DNA from: Cyrtodaria siliqua
Taxonomy: Eukaryota > Mollusca > Bivalvia > Adapedonta > Hiatellidae
Direction: 5' to 3'
NCBI GenBank assembly: GCA_037043455.1
Contig: JAWPHD010001139.1
Location: forward strand, 242,001-306,000
Length of the DNA: 64,000 bases
Shown: in pieces, positions 36,095-49,039 of the stretch
Numbering within the stretch: the first letter of the stretch is position 1
Layout of the letters: every line of letters starts with the position of its first letter
Translations under genes and position numbers: made by a program
The notes under the pieces: generated by a model
Databases searched by the model: none
Seen by the model: the letters and a program-made list of their open reading frames with translations, nothing else
What the model was told of the DNA's origin: nothing

Positions 36095-37990
36095 AGATAC
36101 ATGGCTCGAAATTCAAACGCAGCTCGATATTCAAAATGTCTTATTGTACGTTTAAAACGAATATCGTTCTCAGACCCAGCTCGAAATTTAAACCCATCTC
36201 GATATTCAAAATGCCTTGTATGTTTACAACGATTATCGATCTCAGAGCCAGCTCTAAATTCAAACCTAGCTCGATGTATAAAATACCATATTGTACAAGT
36301 TTAACCGAATATCGATCTCAGAGCTAGCTCGAAATTCAAAACCAGATCGATATTCAAAATGCCTTGCTATACGTTTGAAACGAATATCGATCTCAGAGCC
36401 AACTTTGCATTCAAACCGAGCTCTGCATTCAAAATGACTTGGTGCATTGTTAAAACGAATATCGATCTCAGAGCCAGCTCTGTATTCAAACCCAGATCTG
36501 CATTCAAATTGACTCGGTATATGTTTAAAACGAATATAGATCTCTGAGCCAGCTCTGCATTCTTACCCAGCTTTGCATTCAAAATGACTTGTTGCATGTT
36601 TGAAACGAATATCGATATCAGAGCCAGCTCTGTATTCAAACCCGGCTCTGTATACAAAATGAATTGGTGTACGTTTAAAATGAATATCGGTATCAGAGTC
36701 AGCTCTGTATTCAAACACAGCTCTGTATTCAAAATGACTTGGTGCATGTTTAAAACGAATATCGATCTCAGAGCCAGCTCTGTATTCACACCCAGCTATG
36801 CTTTCAAAATGACTCGGTGTATGTTTAATACGAACATCTATCTCAGAGCCAGCTCTGTATTCAAACCTAGCAATGCCTTGATGTATGCTTAAAACGAATA
36901 TCCATCTCAGGGCCAGCTCTGTATTCAAACCAAGCTCACGAAATGTCTTGGTTTACGTTCAAAACGAATATCGATATCAGAGCCACCTCTGTATTCATCC
37001 CCAGCTCTCCGTTCAATAAGACTTGGTGCATGTTTAAAACGAATATCGATCTCAGAGCCAGAACTGTATTCAAATCGAGTTATGCATTCAAAATGGCTTG
37101 GTTTACGTTTCAAACGAATGTCTATATCAGAGTCAGCTCTGTATTCAAACACAGCCCTGTATTCAAAATGACTTGGTGCATGTTTAAAACAAATATCGAT
37201 CTCAGAGCCAGCTCTGTATTCACACCCAGATCTGCATTCAAAATGACTCTGTATATGTTTATAACGAATATAGATATTTGAGCCAAAACTGTATTCTTAC
37301 CCAGGTTTGCATTTAAAATGACTTGTTACATGTTTAAAACGAAAATCGATATCAGAGTCAGCTCTGTATTCAAACCCAGCTCTGCATTCAGCATGACTTA
37401 GGTTACTTTAAAATGAATATCGATCAGTGCCAGCTCTGCATTCAAATCCAGGTCTGCTTTCAAAATGACTTGGTGTATGTTTAAAACGAATATCGATCTC
37501 AGAGCAAGCTCTGTATTCAAACCGAGCTCTGCATTCAAAATGAAATTGTGCATGTATAAAACGAATATCGATCTCAGAGCCAGCTCTGTATTCAAACACA
37601 GCTCTCCATTCAAAATGACTCGGTGTACGTTTAAAACGAATATCGATCTCTGAGCCAGCTGTGCATTCGAACCCAGCTCTTCATTCAAAATGACTTGGTG
37701 TCTATTTAAAAAGAATATCGATCTCAGAGCCGTCTCTGCATTCAAACCTAACTCTCTATTCAAAATGACTTGGCGTATGTTTAAAACGAATATCGATCTC
37801 AGAGCCAGCTCTGTATTCAAGCCGAACTATGTTTTCAAAATGCCTTTGTGTACGTTTAAAACGAATATCGCTCTCAGAGCCAACTCGAAATTCAAACCCA
37901 GCTGTGTATTCAGTATGTCTTATACGTTTAACCGAATATCGATCTCAGATCTAGCTCGACATTAAAAACCAAGCTCGATATTGAATGTCA
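36095..37990. repeat. 75-bp minisatellite (~25 units)
   Basis: The unit contains 'AAAACGAATATCGATCTCAG', 'AGCCAGCTCTGTATTCAAAC', 'CCAGCTCTGCATTCAAAATG' and 'ACTTGGTGTATGTTT'. The two CAGCTCTG-(T/C)ATTCAAA halves suggest an internal near-duplication. Period 75 (25 codons) keeps frames open on both strands (36367-36789 and 37398-37820 minus; 36943-37281 plus), none considered a real protein. The outer units at both edges carry an older variant, 'CAGCTCGAAATTCAAAC'. Confidence 0.95.
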
Positions 37991-38031
37991 TCTACGATCT
38001 TCGATCTCACAGCCAACTTCACAAAGCTTGT

Positions 38032-40547
38032 CCGAGACTAGAATACACGTAACAAAGTCAGAAGCAGGCCGGACGACCGACGCTAATCATTCCGGTGTAA
38101 ACTTTATTTAATTAAAAACATGACGTTATCTCAAATTGTTTTATCATTTTTGAGATACTTATATCACATAATCGACAAACTGTACACAGGTTGAAATAAA
38201 TATCTCGTGTATATCAGATAGACATCTCTTGTAATACAGATAATACTCATTACGTCGAGTACATTTATATTAATATATATTTATTTGCTTTGTTTCAACG
38301 CGATATAAATAAAATAAAAACATGTCAAGTTCACTAAAAACGATTTATTGTAAAATAAAAGAACATTCCAACGTGTTTGTTTTGCATTTATTGAATTACA
38401 TCGTGTTTTGTCGACGTACATATATCGATTTATAGATGTATATCATAACAACTCGAGTTATTTCAAATTGAGAAAGTCGATATAACCCAACAAGACGAGG
38501 CACGAATACGCTTACGTAGAAAGTAGTTACCTTTAGTAAAATAAATCTATAAAGTTATTAAAGATCAAAGCAGTATTAAATAATTAATATAATAATAATG
38601 ATTAAATAAGGTGTTTTTAGCGATTAGAATAAGGCAATTTTGTGATTCTGATGGTTTTGTGTGTTGCATTTATTAAATCGCTTATTTCGCATCCAAATTT
38701 AAACATCTTTATTGTTTTTGAAAGTACATCCATATTCTGAGCTTTCCAGTGATATATAAAATACTAAAAAAAGTTATTCTGGGGATCCGGTAGTACCATA
38801 CTTTTTTAACCATAAATATAGCAGGGGGCCAACAAGTAAACTCGTCAGTCAAAGGTCTTCCGCAAAATTCTATTGTTAGATGTCCGAAGTCGTTATTTGA
38901 ATGGCACGTTGAAGCATTATCGCGACTTTTTATTAATTGTTGAGATATTTTATCGTGCTTTTAATATTTATATTCGTGAAATTATGTCGGCTTCAAAGAG
39001 AATTTATCACGAAAAGTCGCAATAAAATGACCATAAAGTCACGATAATTTATGTCAACATAAATTAAGTGCATGGCAGCCACATGCCACCATATAATACA
39101 GATAATACGCATTTCGTCCAGTACCTTTATATTGATATATTTTTTATTTGTTTTGTTACAACGCGATATAAAGAAAAGAAAAAATGTTAAGTTCACTAAA
39201 ATCGATTTATTGTAAAATAAAGAACCCTTTCAACGTATTTGTTTTGCATTTATTGAATTGTGTCGTGTTTTGTCGACATACATATATCGATTTATAGATA
39301 TATATTATAACAACTGGAGTTGTTTTAAATGGAGAAATGCAATATAACCCAACAAGACGAGGCACGAATACGCTTCCGTAACTTTCTAACACTGTAAAGA
39401 TAACTTAAATCGTATAAAAATTGACACTGTTATACGTCGCTTAATATATACATGTGAAACCGTACTTTTTTAGCTTTATTTAGATCTAAAAAATGAATAA
39501 AATCCGTCTATAAATGACAAAGTTATATGCGTTGTCCTGTGGGCTTCCGTGGTCCTCATGTAAATGACAGAAACTCTCCGCATACCCAAAATTCTATTTT
39601 TTGATATGTTAAGTCGTTATTTGAATGGCACGTTGAAGCATTATCGCGACTTTTTATTAATTGTTGAGATATTTTATCATGCTTTTTATTTTTATATTCG
39701 TGAAATTATGTCGCCTTAAAAGAGAAATTATCGCGAAAAGTCACAATAAAATGACCATAAAGTCACGATAATTTATGTCAACTTAAATTAAGTGCATGGC
39801 AGCCACATGCCACCATATGTATGTTAACATTTCTATAGTATTTTTTGCTCTCCACTCGTCTGATGATAGTGTGTAGTGATTTGTAAAGTGGGGTCGAAAA
39901 ATAATCACAACATCAAGCGTTTAATTGATAATGACGAAATCTGGTGAATGACGATAACTAGTACACAACCAGTATTCCTTCCGTTATAAGCTGGCGTGAT
40001 GTCTCCATCAAAACACTGCTTACTCGTTCCTGTTCCTCAGAAATATATATATATATATATTTATTTATATATAATGGTATTTTAATATATTAATTCCGTT
40101 TTTTACCTACGCAAGTTTACATCGAAGATAAATAAACATATCAATTTAGAATCAGTATATAATTGTGTTGACAAATTCATAATTTATAAGAAAATTCTAC
40201 GATTTTCTGGGATAACCTTCGTATATTATTTGTTTGTAGTTGTGGCGGTTTTCGTATTTCTCGCCGTGTCATAATATTATATGTACACAATATTTTAAAA
40301 CAAAAATGTTCATCATATCAACCAGTACTGGCATATATATGACATTGCAGATGCACTAAATTGTTACCGGTGTTCCAATACGACCAGCAGCAGCGAGTGT
40401 CATACTATTGTAGTGTGTCAGGATAATGAGGCAAGTAGCCCAGATAGTATAGTAGAAATGTTGTTTAATTTCTCAATGTACACATTATTTAGCATTGTAA
40501 CCAAGTGTGGTAAGAATATCACTGTTTTGGTTCAGAGAGAGAGAGAG

Positions 40548-40592
<45 letters not shown>
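38032..40592 (-). repeat. Right arm of the long inverted repeat, with an internal tandem duplication
   Basis: 39105-40592 is the near-identical inverted partner of 24861-26340. 38032-38262 is an older inverted match to 26340-26605. Between them, 38262-39100 is a diverged direct duplicate of roughly 39110-39825: both contain 'TTTGCATTTATTGAATT' and 'CAACAAGACGAGGCACGAAT', and both end in 'GGCAGCCACATGCCACCATA'. The left arm has only one copy. A (GA)n tract closes the arm at 40536-40590. Small frames (38993-39196, 39207-39392, 40413-40595) have no independent support. Confidence 0.85.
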
Positions 40593-41585
40593 TGATGAAC
40601 CCGTTCATGTTAGGACATTTGATACATATTTCACCCTCCACGTGAGGACACCCATGTTGATGTGGGGACATCACCCTTGTCCTCACATTAACGGTCCCTT
40701 TTTTTGCATCTATAAACTCCTTTTGGCGTTATGCAAAAATAATTTCCTTGTGAGGACAAGTGTCCCGACTTGCGGGTATCGCACTCGCATCACCGTAGTT
40801 TAAACTTTTATGCTATTTAATACATTCGAAACATCTCGGCCAATAAGCAAGCGTCGCAGGGAAACAGATCAAGTACCATGTTCTCAATCATTCAGACGCT
40901 GGTTAAAACCTAGCCTCGGTCACCCGGCCCGCTTCTGATTTCTTCGTTACACCTATGCTACACGGATCCAGAACCATTATCAACGACAAACTTACACTAC
41001 TTAACCGTTTATTAAAAAAACTCTATCCAGATGTTCAGGTCAAATAATAATGGATAAGTGCAGATCAAAAGTATAGGCTAAGGTTCTTAAAATAAGCGTA
41101 AAATGAATTATGATATGGTAACTCTTAATTTGACCTTGCAGTTTCGGGGTTTGGCCTGGCTGGTAAAAGCCGTTTATATTGTTTCTATAGAATTTGAATT
41201 TTGAAAATGAAGTTATATATATAAATATATATATACCTATGGACTAGTTATCATTTCAACTGGAGGTGGGTAATTTTAAAATTACGAAATGTGGAATGAT
41301 GTTGTTTTAAAATAACAATCGTTTGTGGACACGTTTCAGCGATGTTTAAACATTGACAGAACAATGTCAAACATTAAATTTGTTTAAAGCAATACGTTTG
41401 TTTAATGAAATAAGTTTGTTTAATATATGGGAGGTGATTGTGATACGTCGCTTAGAAAATAATAAAATAACAATATATATATGAAAATCACATCCTTACC
41501 TATCTTTTTTAATATCTTCAAACAATTATATCAATTCATATGTTTAATCTGTGTCCCTACAAAGTCGTGCTAAAGTATCTTGAGA
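40593..41585. other. Mostly unannotated DNA with a GAGGACA repeat and a dispersed motif
   Basis: 40640-40790 has alternating 'GTGAGGACA' and 'TGTCCTCAC' motifs, short and of low significance. 40905-40975 is a copy of the 'CTCGGTCACCCGGCCCGC' motif. No gene supported. Confidence 0.4.
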
Positions 41586-41935
41586 AATTATGAGCTTGAG
41601 CAGATGGGGTTGCGCCGTTCAGTATGACTATTCGTACATAATTAACGACTATTATTATGGTATTTATTTGATCCCCGTTGACAACATCAAAGCACTAAAA
41701 GTGCTGATGGACGGTGCCACTCAGAAAGTATATATCAAGATCAAATTCCGAAAAACACTGGTTTGCGTACAAAGGTGGTGAACATTTGTGCAAAATATTA
41801 TTGAAATCGGATGAGGCGTTACCAAAGTTATGGGACCGGATGGAAGGACAGAAGGACAATGGCAATTCTATATTCCTCCGCCTAATCGGCGGGGGACAAA
41901 ACGTGAAGTTATGTAGAAATGTTTAAATGTTATAA
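41580..41935 (+). repeat. Dispersed repeat resembling a frameshifted small frame
   Basis: Two overlapping frames (41590-41781 and 41714-41926) could be joined by a shift near 41775. However, the 3' half ('GGACCGGATGGAAGGACAGA', 'CAATGGCAATTCTATATTCC', 'GGCGGGGGAC') has the look of the terminal block of common dispersed repeats in such genomes, related in style to the GGACGGAC tails elsewhere in this window. I favour repeat over gene, though a broken small gene cannot be excluded. Confidence 0.45.
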
Positions 41936-42146
41936 GTGCCAAAGGGGAATAATTATAAAATGAAAAGGTCAGAGAAAGTTGGTCACAACATACGTATACA
42001 TGAGATCTCGGTTCCTTTCGAAAACCAATCAGATTCAATCATACATGACAGAGTTATTGCCCATTAAATGTCTGAAAAACTGGCTTTCTGCGTTTTCGGC
42101 GGCAATATGGCTAAAAAAAAAAAACTTCACTGAATTAGGATAAGTA

Positions 42147-42149
42147 TAA

Positions 42150-42180
<31 letters not shown>

Positions 42181-42181
42181 T
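42147..42181. repeat. (AAT)n microsatellite
   Basis: About 11 AAT units. Confidence 0.95.
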
Positions 42182-42775
42182 ATACACGTAGTCTGAGGTA
42201 ACGGTAGTATTGTTCTAAATTCCTTAAAAATTAATGCTTTTTAAACACAATATTGATAATGGTAATAAGATGTGATAACTGCCATTGATAGTATCTTATA
42301 CTTATAATTATAATTATTCCACTGTAATATATCTTTATTCATTTATTTAAGCCACATTTGGCCCATCAATATATTTACAATATTAACAATTCGATAATGA
42401 CACGGATAGATGGCAAACATAAATTATATTCAATATGTTATCCCAGCGTCTTTGGGGTCATGCGTTGAAACACAATCCAAAACATATGGGAGAGAGCTTT
42501 CTTTGTAAGCGACCTATTCACACGTCTATCTCCGAGTACACAAACGAATACAAATTTACATATATAATCATATAACGAAATACACTAGAAAAACATATAT
42601 ACTTGTATTATGATTAGTTTAAACTGTTATCTATAGAATAGTATGTCAATGTCCTTAAATCTCAGTTTTTTTCTCGCTGTATTGAGACTGCAGCAAGATT
42701 GCAAGAGCTTTTTTAACACTTCTAACATTAATGATAAAAGGTTTAAACTAGACTCTATTAATTTGTGCTCTTAAT

Positions 42776-43400
42776 TCAAAGGCTTTTTTGTACGTATACG
42801 CTTAACTTTTTAATTTCAGTTTTATTAACAGTATTTATTAATTGTATACATTTAAAATAACTAGGTTTTTTCCAGAAATATTGCTTTATATACATTTTTC
42901 TTAATTCTTGATAGTTATTACATTCGATTAAGAAATGATATTCATCCTCCAAGGAGTTGCACTGTCTGCATAATCTTTCTTGAAAAGGTACGCTGGCTGT
43001 TTTTTTCCATCGACCACTCTCTACTTCTAGCCTATGAGAGGATAGGCGGAGTCTCGATAATGCATATCGGAATTTTGATATATTTACTATATCTAGGTAC
43101 GGTTTAAATTCAAATGAAGCTACCGACCGATAAAATAATGCTCTTGTTGAATTATTTAATTCTGCGTTCCAAGTTTGTATAAAAACGTCATTTAACCGTT
43201 GTTTAAACGATCTTAGAAAAGCGTTAGCATCGCCTACACTTTGAGCGTACCATACTTCATAAAATCCCAATGTTGATAGTAATGTTTTTACTTCTGAAAC
43301 CCAATTTGTTCTATTTACATGTATTTCGTTTTCAGATTGAATCATATTGTATACTAATTTTATATATTTTGTGTCGCTCGAAGAGCAGATTTTTAGCCAG
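42776..43400 (-). pseudogene. LINE C C-terminal Cys/His domain
   Basis: After a frameshift around 43405 the minus-strand frame carries 'SRLRLSSHRLEVESGRW' and 'CRQCNSLEDEYHFLIEC', a Cys-x2-Cys-...-His-...-Cys arrangement common at the end of I-group and related LINE proteins and thought to help bind RNA. The Met at 43345 is internal; the domain is the tail of the RT polyprotein. Confidence 0.75.
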
Positions 43401-43404
43401 TATT

Positions 43405-44527
43405 TTATGATATTAAAGTATCTTCTGTATATGTAGCTAATTCGACCGGTTCTCCATAAATAAAATTATTTTGTGTGGAAATTTTAACACCTAAGAGCCG
43501 TTTACAAAAACTTAAATGCGTTCTTTCGGTCTTCGCACCTTTGTTAAAGCCCCAAACTTCAGAAGAGTAATTTAAAATAGGTGTGATAAGTTTATCGAAA
43601 AGTTCTAATATATGCTTTGGTGATAAACCTGTAAATTTATTAATACATTTATTTAGCTTGAAAATCGCTTTAAGTGCTTGTCCTGATAACATTTTGTCAG
43701 TTTCATTGAGATATTTGAACTTATTAACAATTTCTATGACCTTTCCCTCGTAATAAAAGTTTAAATAATTTTTTAGTCTACCCCCATTTCTAAAGACCAT
43801 AATCTTAGTTTTGGACGTATTAACTGTTAATTTCCATCGTGTACAATATTCTTCTAATACATTTAACGCATGTTGCAAATCTGCCGCTGTTTTTGCTAAT
43901 AATATAATATCATCCGCGTATAATAGTAAGCATAGATTTATCATACCTAAACTTACACCTTCTACCCCTTTTAGTATTAATTCTTCCTCTAAGTCGTTTA
44001 AATACATGCTAAAAAGAAAAGGTGAGAGGCATTCGCCTTGTCTTACACCAAGTAAACATGAAAATTCGTCACTTAAAGTATTCATATATTTAACTTTAGA
44101 CTTTACACAGTCATACATCGGTTTAATGACATCTAAAAGTGTCCCCCTTACTCCAATTTTAATAAGTTTGTACCATAAAATATCTCTAACAACAAAATCA
44201 AAAGCCTTCTTGAAATCGACGAATGCACAATATAAATAATCTTTTTGACACAATGCTTGAGAAATAAGTCCATGTAAGATAAAAATATTATCTGACGTAC
44301 TCATGCCTTTAAGGAATCCAGTTTGAGCTTCGATATATACTTGGTATTGTTCAGCCCATATAATTAACCTGTTATTAATTACTCTACTAAATAATTTTCC
44401 CAGTGTACTAAGTAATGTTACACCCCTGTAATTACTTGGATCACGCGGATCGCCGCTTTTGAAGATAGGAACAATATGCCCTTCACTCCAACGTTCTGGA
44501 AAATAACCTCTTGATAAACATTTTTAG
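43405..44527 (-). pseudogene. LINE C reverse transcriptase
   Basis: The open frame actually extends upstream of the first Met at 44304 to about 44527, adding 'FPERWSEGHIVPIFKSGDP', 'NYRGVTLLSTLGKLFSR' and 'AQTGFLKGMSTSDN'. It continues with motif A 'FVDFKKAFD', motif B 'GVRQGECLSPFLF', motif C 'YADD' and 'SKTKIMVF'. Palm and fingers are therefore intact over about 370 codons, unusually good preservation, but upstream and downstream frameshifts separate it from the endonuclease and C-terminus. The + strand frame at 43811-44239 is a shadow. Confidence 0.85.
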
Positions 44528-44558
44528 TAGATAAGGGGATAGAATATCCGAGCCGTTT

Positions 44559-45525
44559 TTAAAAAAAATCATTTAACAATAGATCAGGACCACCACTTGA
44601 ATTATTACGTAATTGTCTGATCGCTTTTAAAAGTTCATTTGCTGTTATTTCCATGTCAAGTTCTTCAAACATTACTTGGATTTCACCATTAAGATATCTG
44701 GAATTAAAATAAATAACGTCCTCATCTGGTTGATAAAAACTGCTTTCTGTGTCATTTATTGCCTTGAAATATTTTGCAAAAGTATCTGCGGAGATAGAAG
44801 AGGCTGACGTTATGGTAGCCTGGCCTTTGAGCAATTTCCAATAATCCCTAGCATTTGACACTCGTGCTTCTAGAAGTGTATTCGTATTTACTTTGCGGTG
44901 TTCAAAACGCTTTCTTCTTATTACATGTTTATATTTGGAACGAGCTCGACTCATATTAATTCTATTGCTATCGGATTTACATCTTCGATACAGATTTAAA
45001 CTTTCGAAAAATATTTCCCTTGCAGACTTACAGTCTTCGTCAAACCATTGTTTTTTATTTTCAATATCATAATTCCTATTTATATCAAATGTGTTGTTTC
45101 TTAAATGGAGGTGCGCATACCTCGTCAATGACTTCACTAAATGTTGTTATATTATCATTAATATTTTCATTATTATTTATGGCATTAAGATCGTTTATTA
45201 AACCTTTTAACTTATGTTTAATATGTACACTATTTAAAGATTCCTGGTAAGCATCTCGTTTTTCAGGCTTCCACCTATACTTAGAATTGACCTTTTCTTT
45301 TGGCAATTCAGATGCCTCTTCATTTTTTGCATACAATGAAATGTCATACACTGTCATCGAAAATGTAATAATACAATGATCGGATAAAATATTTGGGTCT
45401 AGTACTTCAAATTTACTATAAAGTTTGAAAATAGATTGACTTGCTATAACATAATCCACAACGCTACTGCCAAGGGAGCTTACATACGTGTACTTCCCCA
45501 CACTACCGTCCATATATGTATTCAT
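44559..45525 (-). pseudogene. LINE C endonuclease C-terminus and linker
   Basis: 45525-45085 contains 'SSVVDYVIAS' and 'SDHCIITF', the last conserved blocks of an APE endonuclease (terminal Asp-His). A frameshift near 45110 leads to 45137-44559 with 'KQWFDEDCKSARE' and the basic linker typical before a LINE RT. The N-terminal endonuclease motifs are missing, consistent with 5' truncation near 45540. Confidence 0.8.
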
Positions 45526-45544
45526 TCTCTAAATGAAGTATGTT

Positions 45545-48140
45545 TGTTTGTACTTGTACTCTTCTCTGAAATATGGTGTATTGTATTCCGCCTTGTTTAG
45601 GCAATAAACATGTAAATGTTATGCCAGATAAAATATTGAATCGCATTGAATTGAATTGATGAAAATAATTGGTTTGATAAATGGATGTCCGTGGTACTTA
45701 GTAAATTTAATCACTTCTTCTTGTGAATTTATGCACGGGTTTTGATAGTTACCATGATGTAATGTGATAAAAAAAGTTTGAATTTAATATCATGGTAATC
45801 GAATTATTTTTCTTCAAATGTGCATGTAATGCATGTAATTATTAAAAACAAGGTTAATTACATCACAATCAATGTCCATAGATTAACAAGTGTTTGCCAA
45901 GGATAATCTTTATTATTGGTATAAATATTGCTGATTAGTCTGTGTGTGTGTAATTCTAAGGTTTATAGTCCCTCCGCCAACGAACACGTCAAGGTATACC
46001 TGACGCGATGGGCACAATAGAGTCTGGACTTTTGCTGATTAGTCATGTATTAGTCGTGTATTCTGCTGTGTTGAGATTTGTGAATGCCACTTGAAATCTG
46101 CTTAAGTGTTTGTCACACCTTTAAATTACCAATTTGAATTGTTACGTCGATCTAGCTTTTTGTATCGCTAGTCTTTTTTCCTTCTTAAATATGCCAAACA
46201 ATGTCAATTTTATATATGTAAATAATGTCAATTGTTTTTTTATCATATCGTGATTCTGTTTTATTTTCTTCTATGAAAATGATGCTAATCAGTTCCTTTT
46301 TGATCTGATCAAAGGGGATACATGATTTTTTAATTTTGTTTTAACTAATGCGCAATAGTGCTTTGTTTATTTTGTCAAATCTTACAATACTCATTCTTAG
46401 TACATATTTTATAGATAGATTAGCATCATTTACATAGTCTTAATGTGTAATATATATGCAAATATCGTTTGAGTTTGATGTTATTAGCTACTTTTAAAAT
46501 ATGTTGATGGTTTTATAACTATAGTCTCTTATAATTCTAATTAGAATGGCATGGCTATCTTATAATGTGTACGATGTTTTATTTATGTTTGTATTTATTG
46601 TAAACCATGATGAGACTTTAATAAAGAAATACGTTATTTAGTGTCATTAATTTATTGGTTATGTTATTGACCCAATTTTGGATATTTATTTAATAGTGTA
46701 GATTACATTACATCTTTATTTGTGATAACTGTTACACAAATGATGTACAGTACGGCACGGATACTATTTATTATCCAATTACATCTGATATATATATCTA
46801 TTTCATGTTTGCATGCTAAATGTTCTAATATATGATATAAATAAATTAATAAACATTATCGTTTGTCGTTACATACATACTTCATACACTAATAATATAC
46901 CGATAATTTCTATTAGATTCGTTACTAAACTATTAATTGTTACTTTGGGTATTTTTCTTAATACGCACCTGCTGTTTTCGTTATATTTCGGAATGTACGG
47001 TATGGTACGGTACGACTTTTACTCCCCACCTCATGTTGACGCTTGTTTACGTTATAAGACATATGCGCAATAATTTGTACAGGATCAAAATCCTTCAAAA
47101 ACAGCCTATTACTTAAACTTAGGTTAAAATCACTCAATGTTTACCAACGCTTACATATTGATCAACATGTTGTCAGTATACGGATATTTTGCCCATTTAC
47201 AGTCTTGCAAATGATGTTACATTTATCGCGCTGTAATCTGGTGCTTTTTGGTTTCTAATAGATTTTTTTTGTGCGCCAGACGGCACCGTCCAAATGTGCA
47301 AAAGTATGTGACAAGCAGATGTTATAAGTTGAACGTACTGAAGTCATACATGTTAGATTTCCTTGTCAAGATATCTCTAGAGAATTAAATGCAAATGGAT
47401 GATAAATAAGAACCTGCATAGCAGAATGCGAATGCAAGCATTAAGGTATCTCACGATACATCTAGATACTTGAATCGATTTTGGTGCAGGAAATTTGCAT
47501 ATTAATAAAACATAATAGTAATGATTGACAAAATTGAAACCTAATTGACATTTAAATATTTTAAATGTTTTTCAAACGAAAATGGAATTTCAACAAAAGC
47601 TATACACCTATACAATTATTATTGCTTAATAAACGAAGTTTGGAATTATTAGAAACTTTGAACGCTATGATTCGTTTCGCTGTTTAATGGAATATTTATG
47701 AGTAAAACAATGGTCACGTATTAGTTCCCAGACAGAACTTAACTGACACTACGTTATAGGATTTAAGTTATGTTAATTGGATTGTTTACTGCCAAATCTC
47801 GCACAATGGCTTCGTTTTAAATTTGTATGGGATTAGACAAAAGCTTTTTAAAATCCAATTGACTCCGTATAATTTCCAACCAGTTTATCCGAAAGCGAAG
47901 AATGAGAAACCGTTAAAATACGATAATCAATAGTAAGATTACTGGGTAAGAAAAATAAATATTCAAACGAAGCCTTAACGTATGGAAACAACGTCTTGTA
48001 TTTGCGACAGCCAAGGAGACAATTCAAAATATATGCTAACGAGGTTGAAAATAGTACTCAGATAACACATCAGATAATAATGGCAACAAAATAGCATTAG
48101 ACTAGTATACCTCATGTCAATCTTAAATGCCCATAGACTG
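45545..48140. other. Unannotated AT-rich DNA
   Basis: 45590-45660 ends in 'GAATTGAATTGATG' and could be the short 3' tail of a plus-strand LINE. The rest, including the frame 46813-47073, shows no supportable gene, RNA or repeat. At 48190 there is TGACGTCAC and at 48268 TTTATAAATAG, which by themselves are not enough to call a promoter. Confidence 0.35.
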
Positions 48141-48781
48141 CTATTTAACATTTCACGCTGTCGTACGCTGTTGTAATGTCACACCCTGGAGTGACGTCAC
48201 TGGAGGGCAGCATTTGTTTTAATGTTACCCTCCCAATCGCATCATCCCGAAATCAATGTCAAAGTTTATAAATAGATATTGTTTTTTCTCATGGCCAACA
48301 CGATCAACTCCACGCAGAGTTATCGTTCCTTTCACTCACATATATCTCTGCTAATTACTAAATTACAAGATTTTGGTAAAACCTGTTAAATTGGAATATG
48401 TTTGCCTGAAACTTATCTTTTTTTTTTTGTAAATATAATTTTCAGAATATCTGAAAATTAGATGGTGCAAAGATTTGAAATAATGCATGAAAACGATTTA
48501 GTTTTAATCGGGACTATTTTACTACACTTAGGTCTCCTCAATCGAAACGCATATGTAAACATTTCAAACCGAAGCTCGATAGCAGAAAATTACTAAAACA
48601 ATAACACATAGAAATAAAACTTGAAATTATTTAATATAGGTCTATATTTTATCTTTGCAGATCAGGCAAAAGGATTTATTATAAGCATCGTCATAACTTT
48701 TTTGAATAATCACGTGACCTAACCGTTCGCCCTACTTCCTTTGACGTTGACAGAGTCAAATGAGGAACGAGTGTACTCTGG

Positions 48782-48823
48782 CAGTGAAGTAATAAGAGCT
48801 CTTATTACTTATTACTTCACTGG
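48782..48823. repeat. CAGTGAAGTAATAA palindrome, copy 1
   Basis: CAGTGAAGTAATAAGAGCTC followed by TTATTACTTATTACTTCACTG: outer 14-base arms complementary with a short duplicated TTATTACT near the centre. It matches the perfect palindrome at 50047-50074. Confidence 0.75.
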
Positions 48824-49039
48824 TTACATGCAGCCTAAGCAGCAACACCATGAACTCAAACTATAGTCTTGGAGTATTATATTTCTGAAATGGACCAAAA
48901 CAAATTGCTCAGAACGTAACAAACTGTGGGTACCTGTTGAAATCGGGAGTTTGTATACACTGCTCTGTGGTTAAACTTAAAAGACAGAGTCTGTCCTGTC
49001 AGACCAAACAAATATAACTCATCCATAGGACAGTAACAG

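Larger units (their letters stand above)
42310..45540 (-). mobile_element. LINE C: non-LTR retrotransposon, 5'-truncated and decayed
   Basis: A minus-strand element with the end of an endonuclease, a full reverse transcriptase and a C-terminal Cys/His region. The 3' end lies near 42310-42340: on the minus strand AATAAA precedes a TTATAA-rich tail. It differs from LINEs A and B (motif B 'GVRQGECLSPFLF' instead of 'GVPQGSILGPLLF'), pointing to a different clade, possibly I/Nimb-like. At least three frameshifts are present. Confidence 0.85.

Noticed and set aside
36367..37820. Several frames of 100-140 codons with 25-residue repeats
   Set aside because: Same reason: the 75-bp minisatellite is open on both strands and in several frames, so it is not evidence of coding.
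41590..41926. Small gene broken by one frameshift
   Set aside because: The 3' half has the look of a common dispersed-repeat terminus; repeat origin explains both frames better.
43811..44239. 142-codon frame on the plus strand
   Set aside because: Antisense shadow of the LINE C reverse transcriptase.
48185..48280. Promoter with CRE (TGACGTCAC) and TATA (TTTATAAATAG)
   Set aside because: The spacing is plausible, but no first exon or frame follows, and single short motifs are expected by chance in AT-rich DNA.
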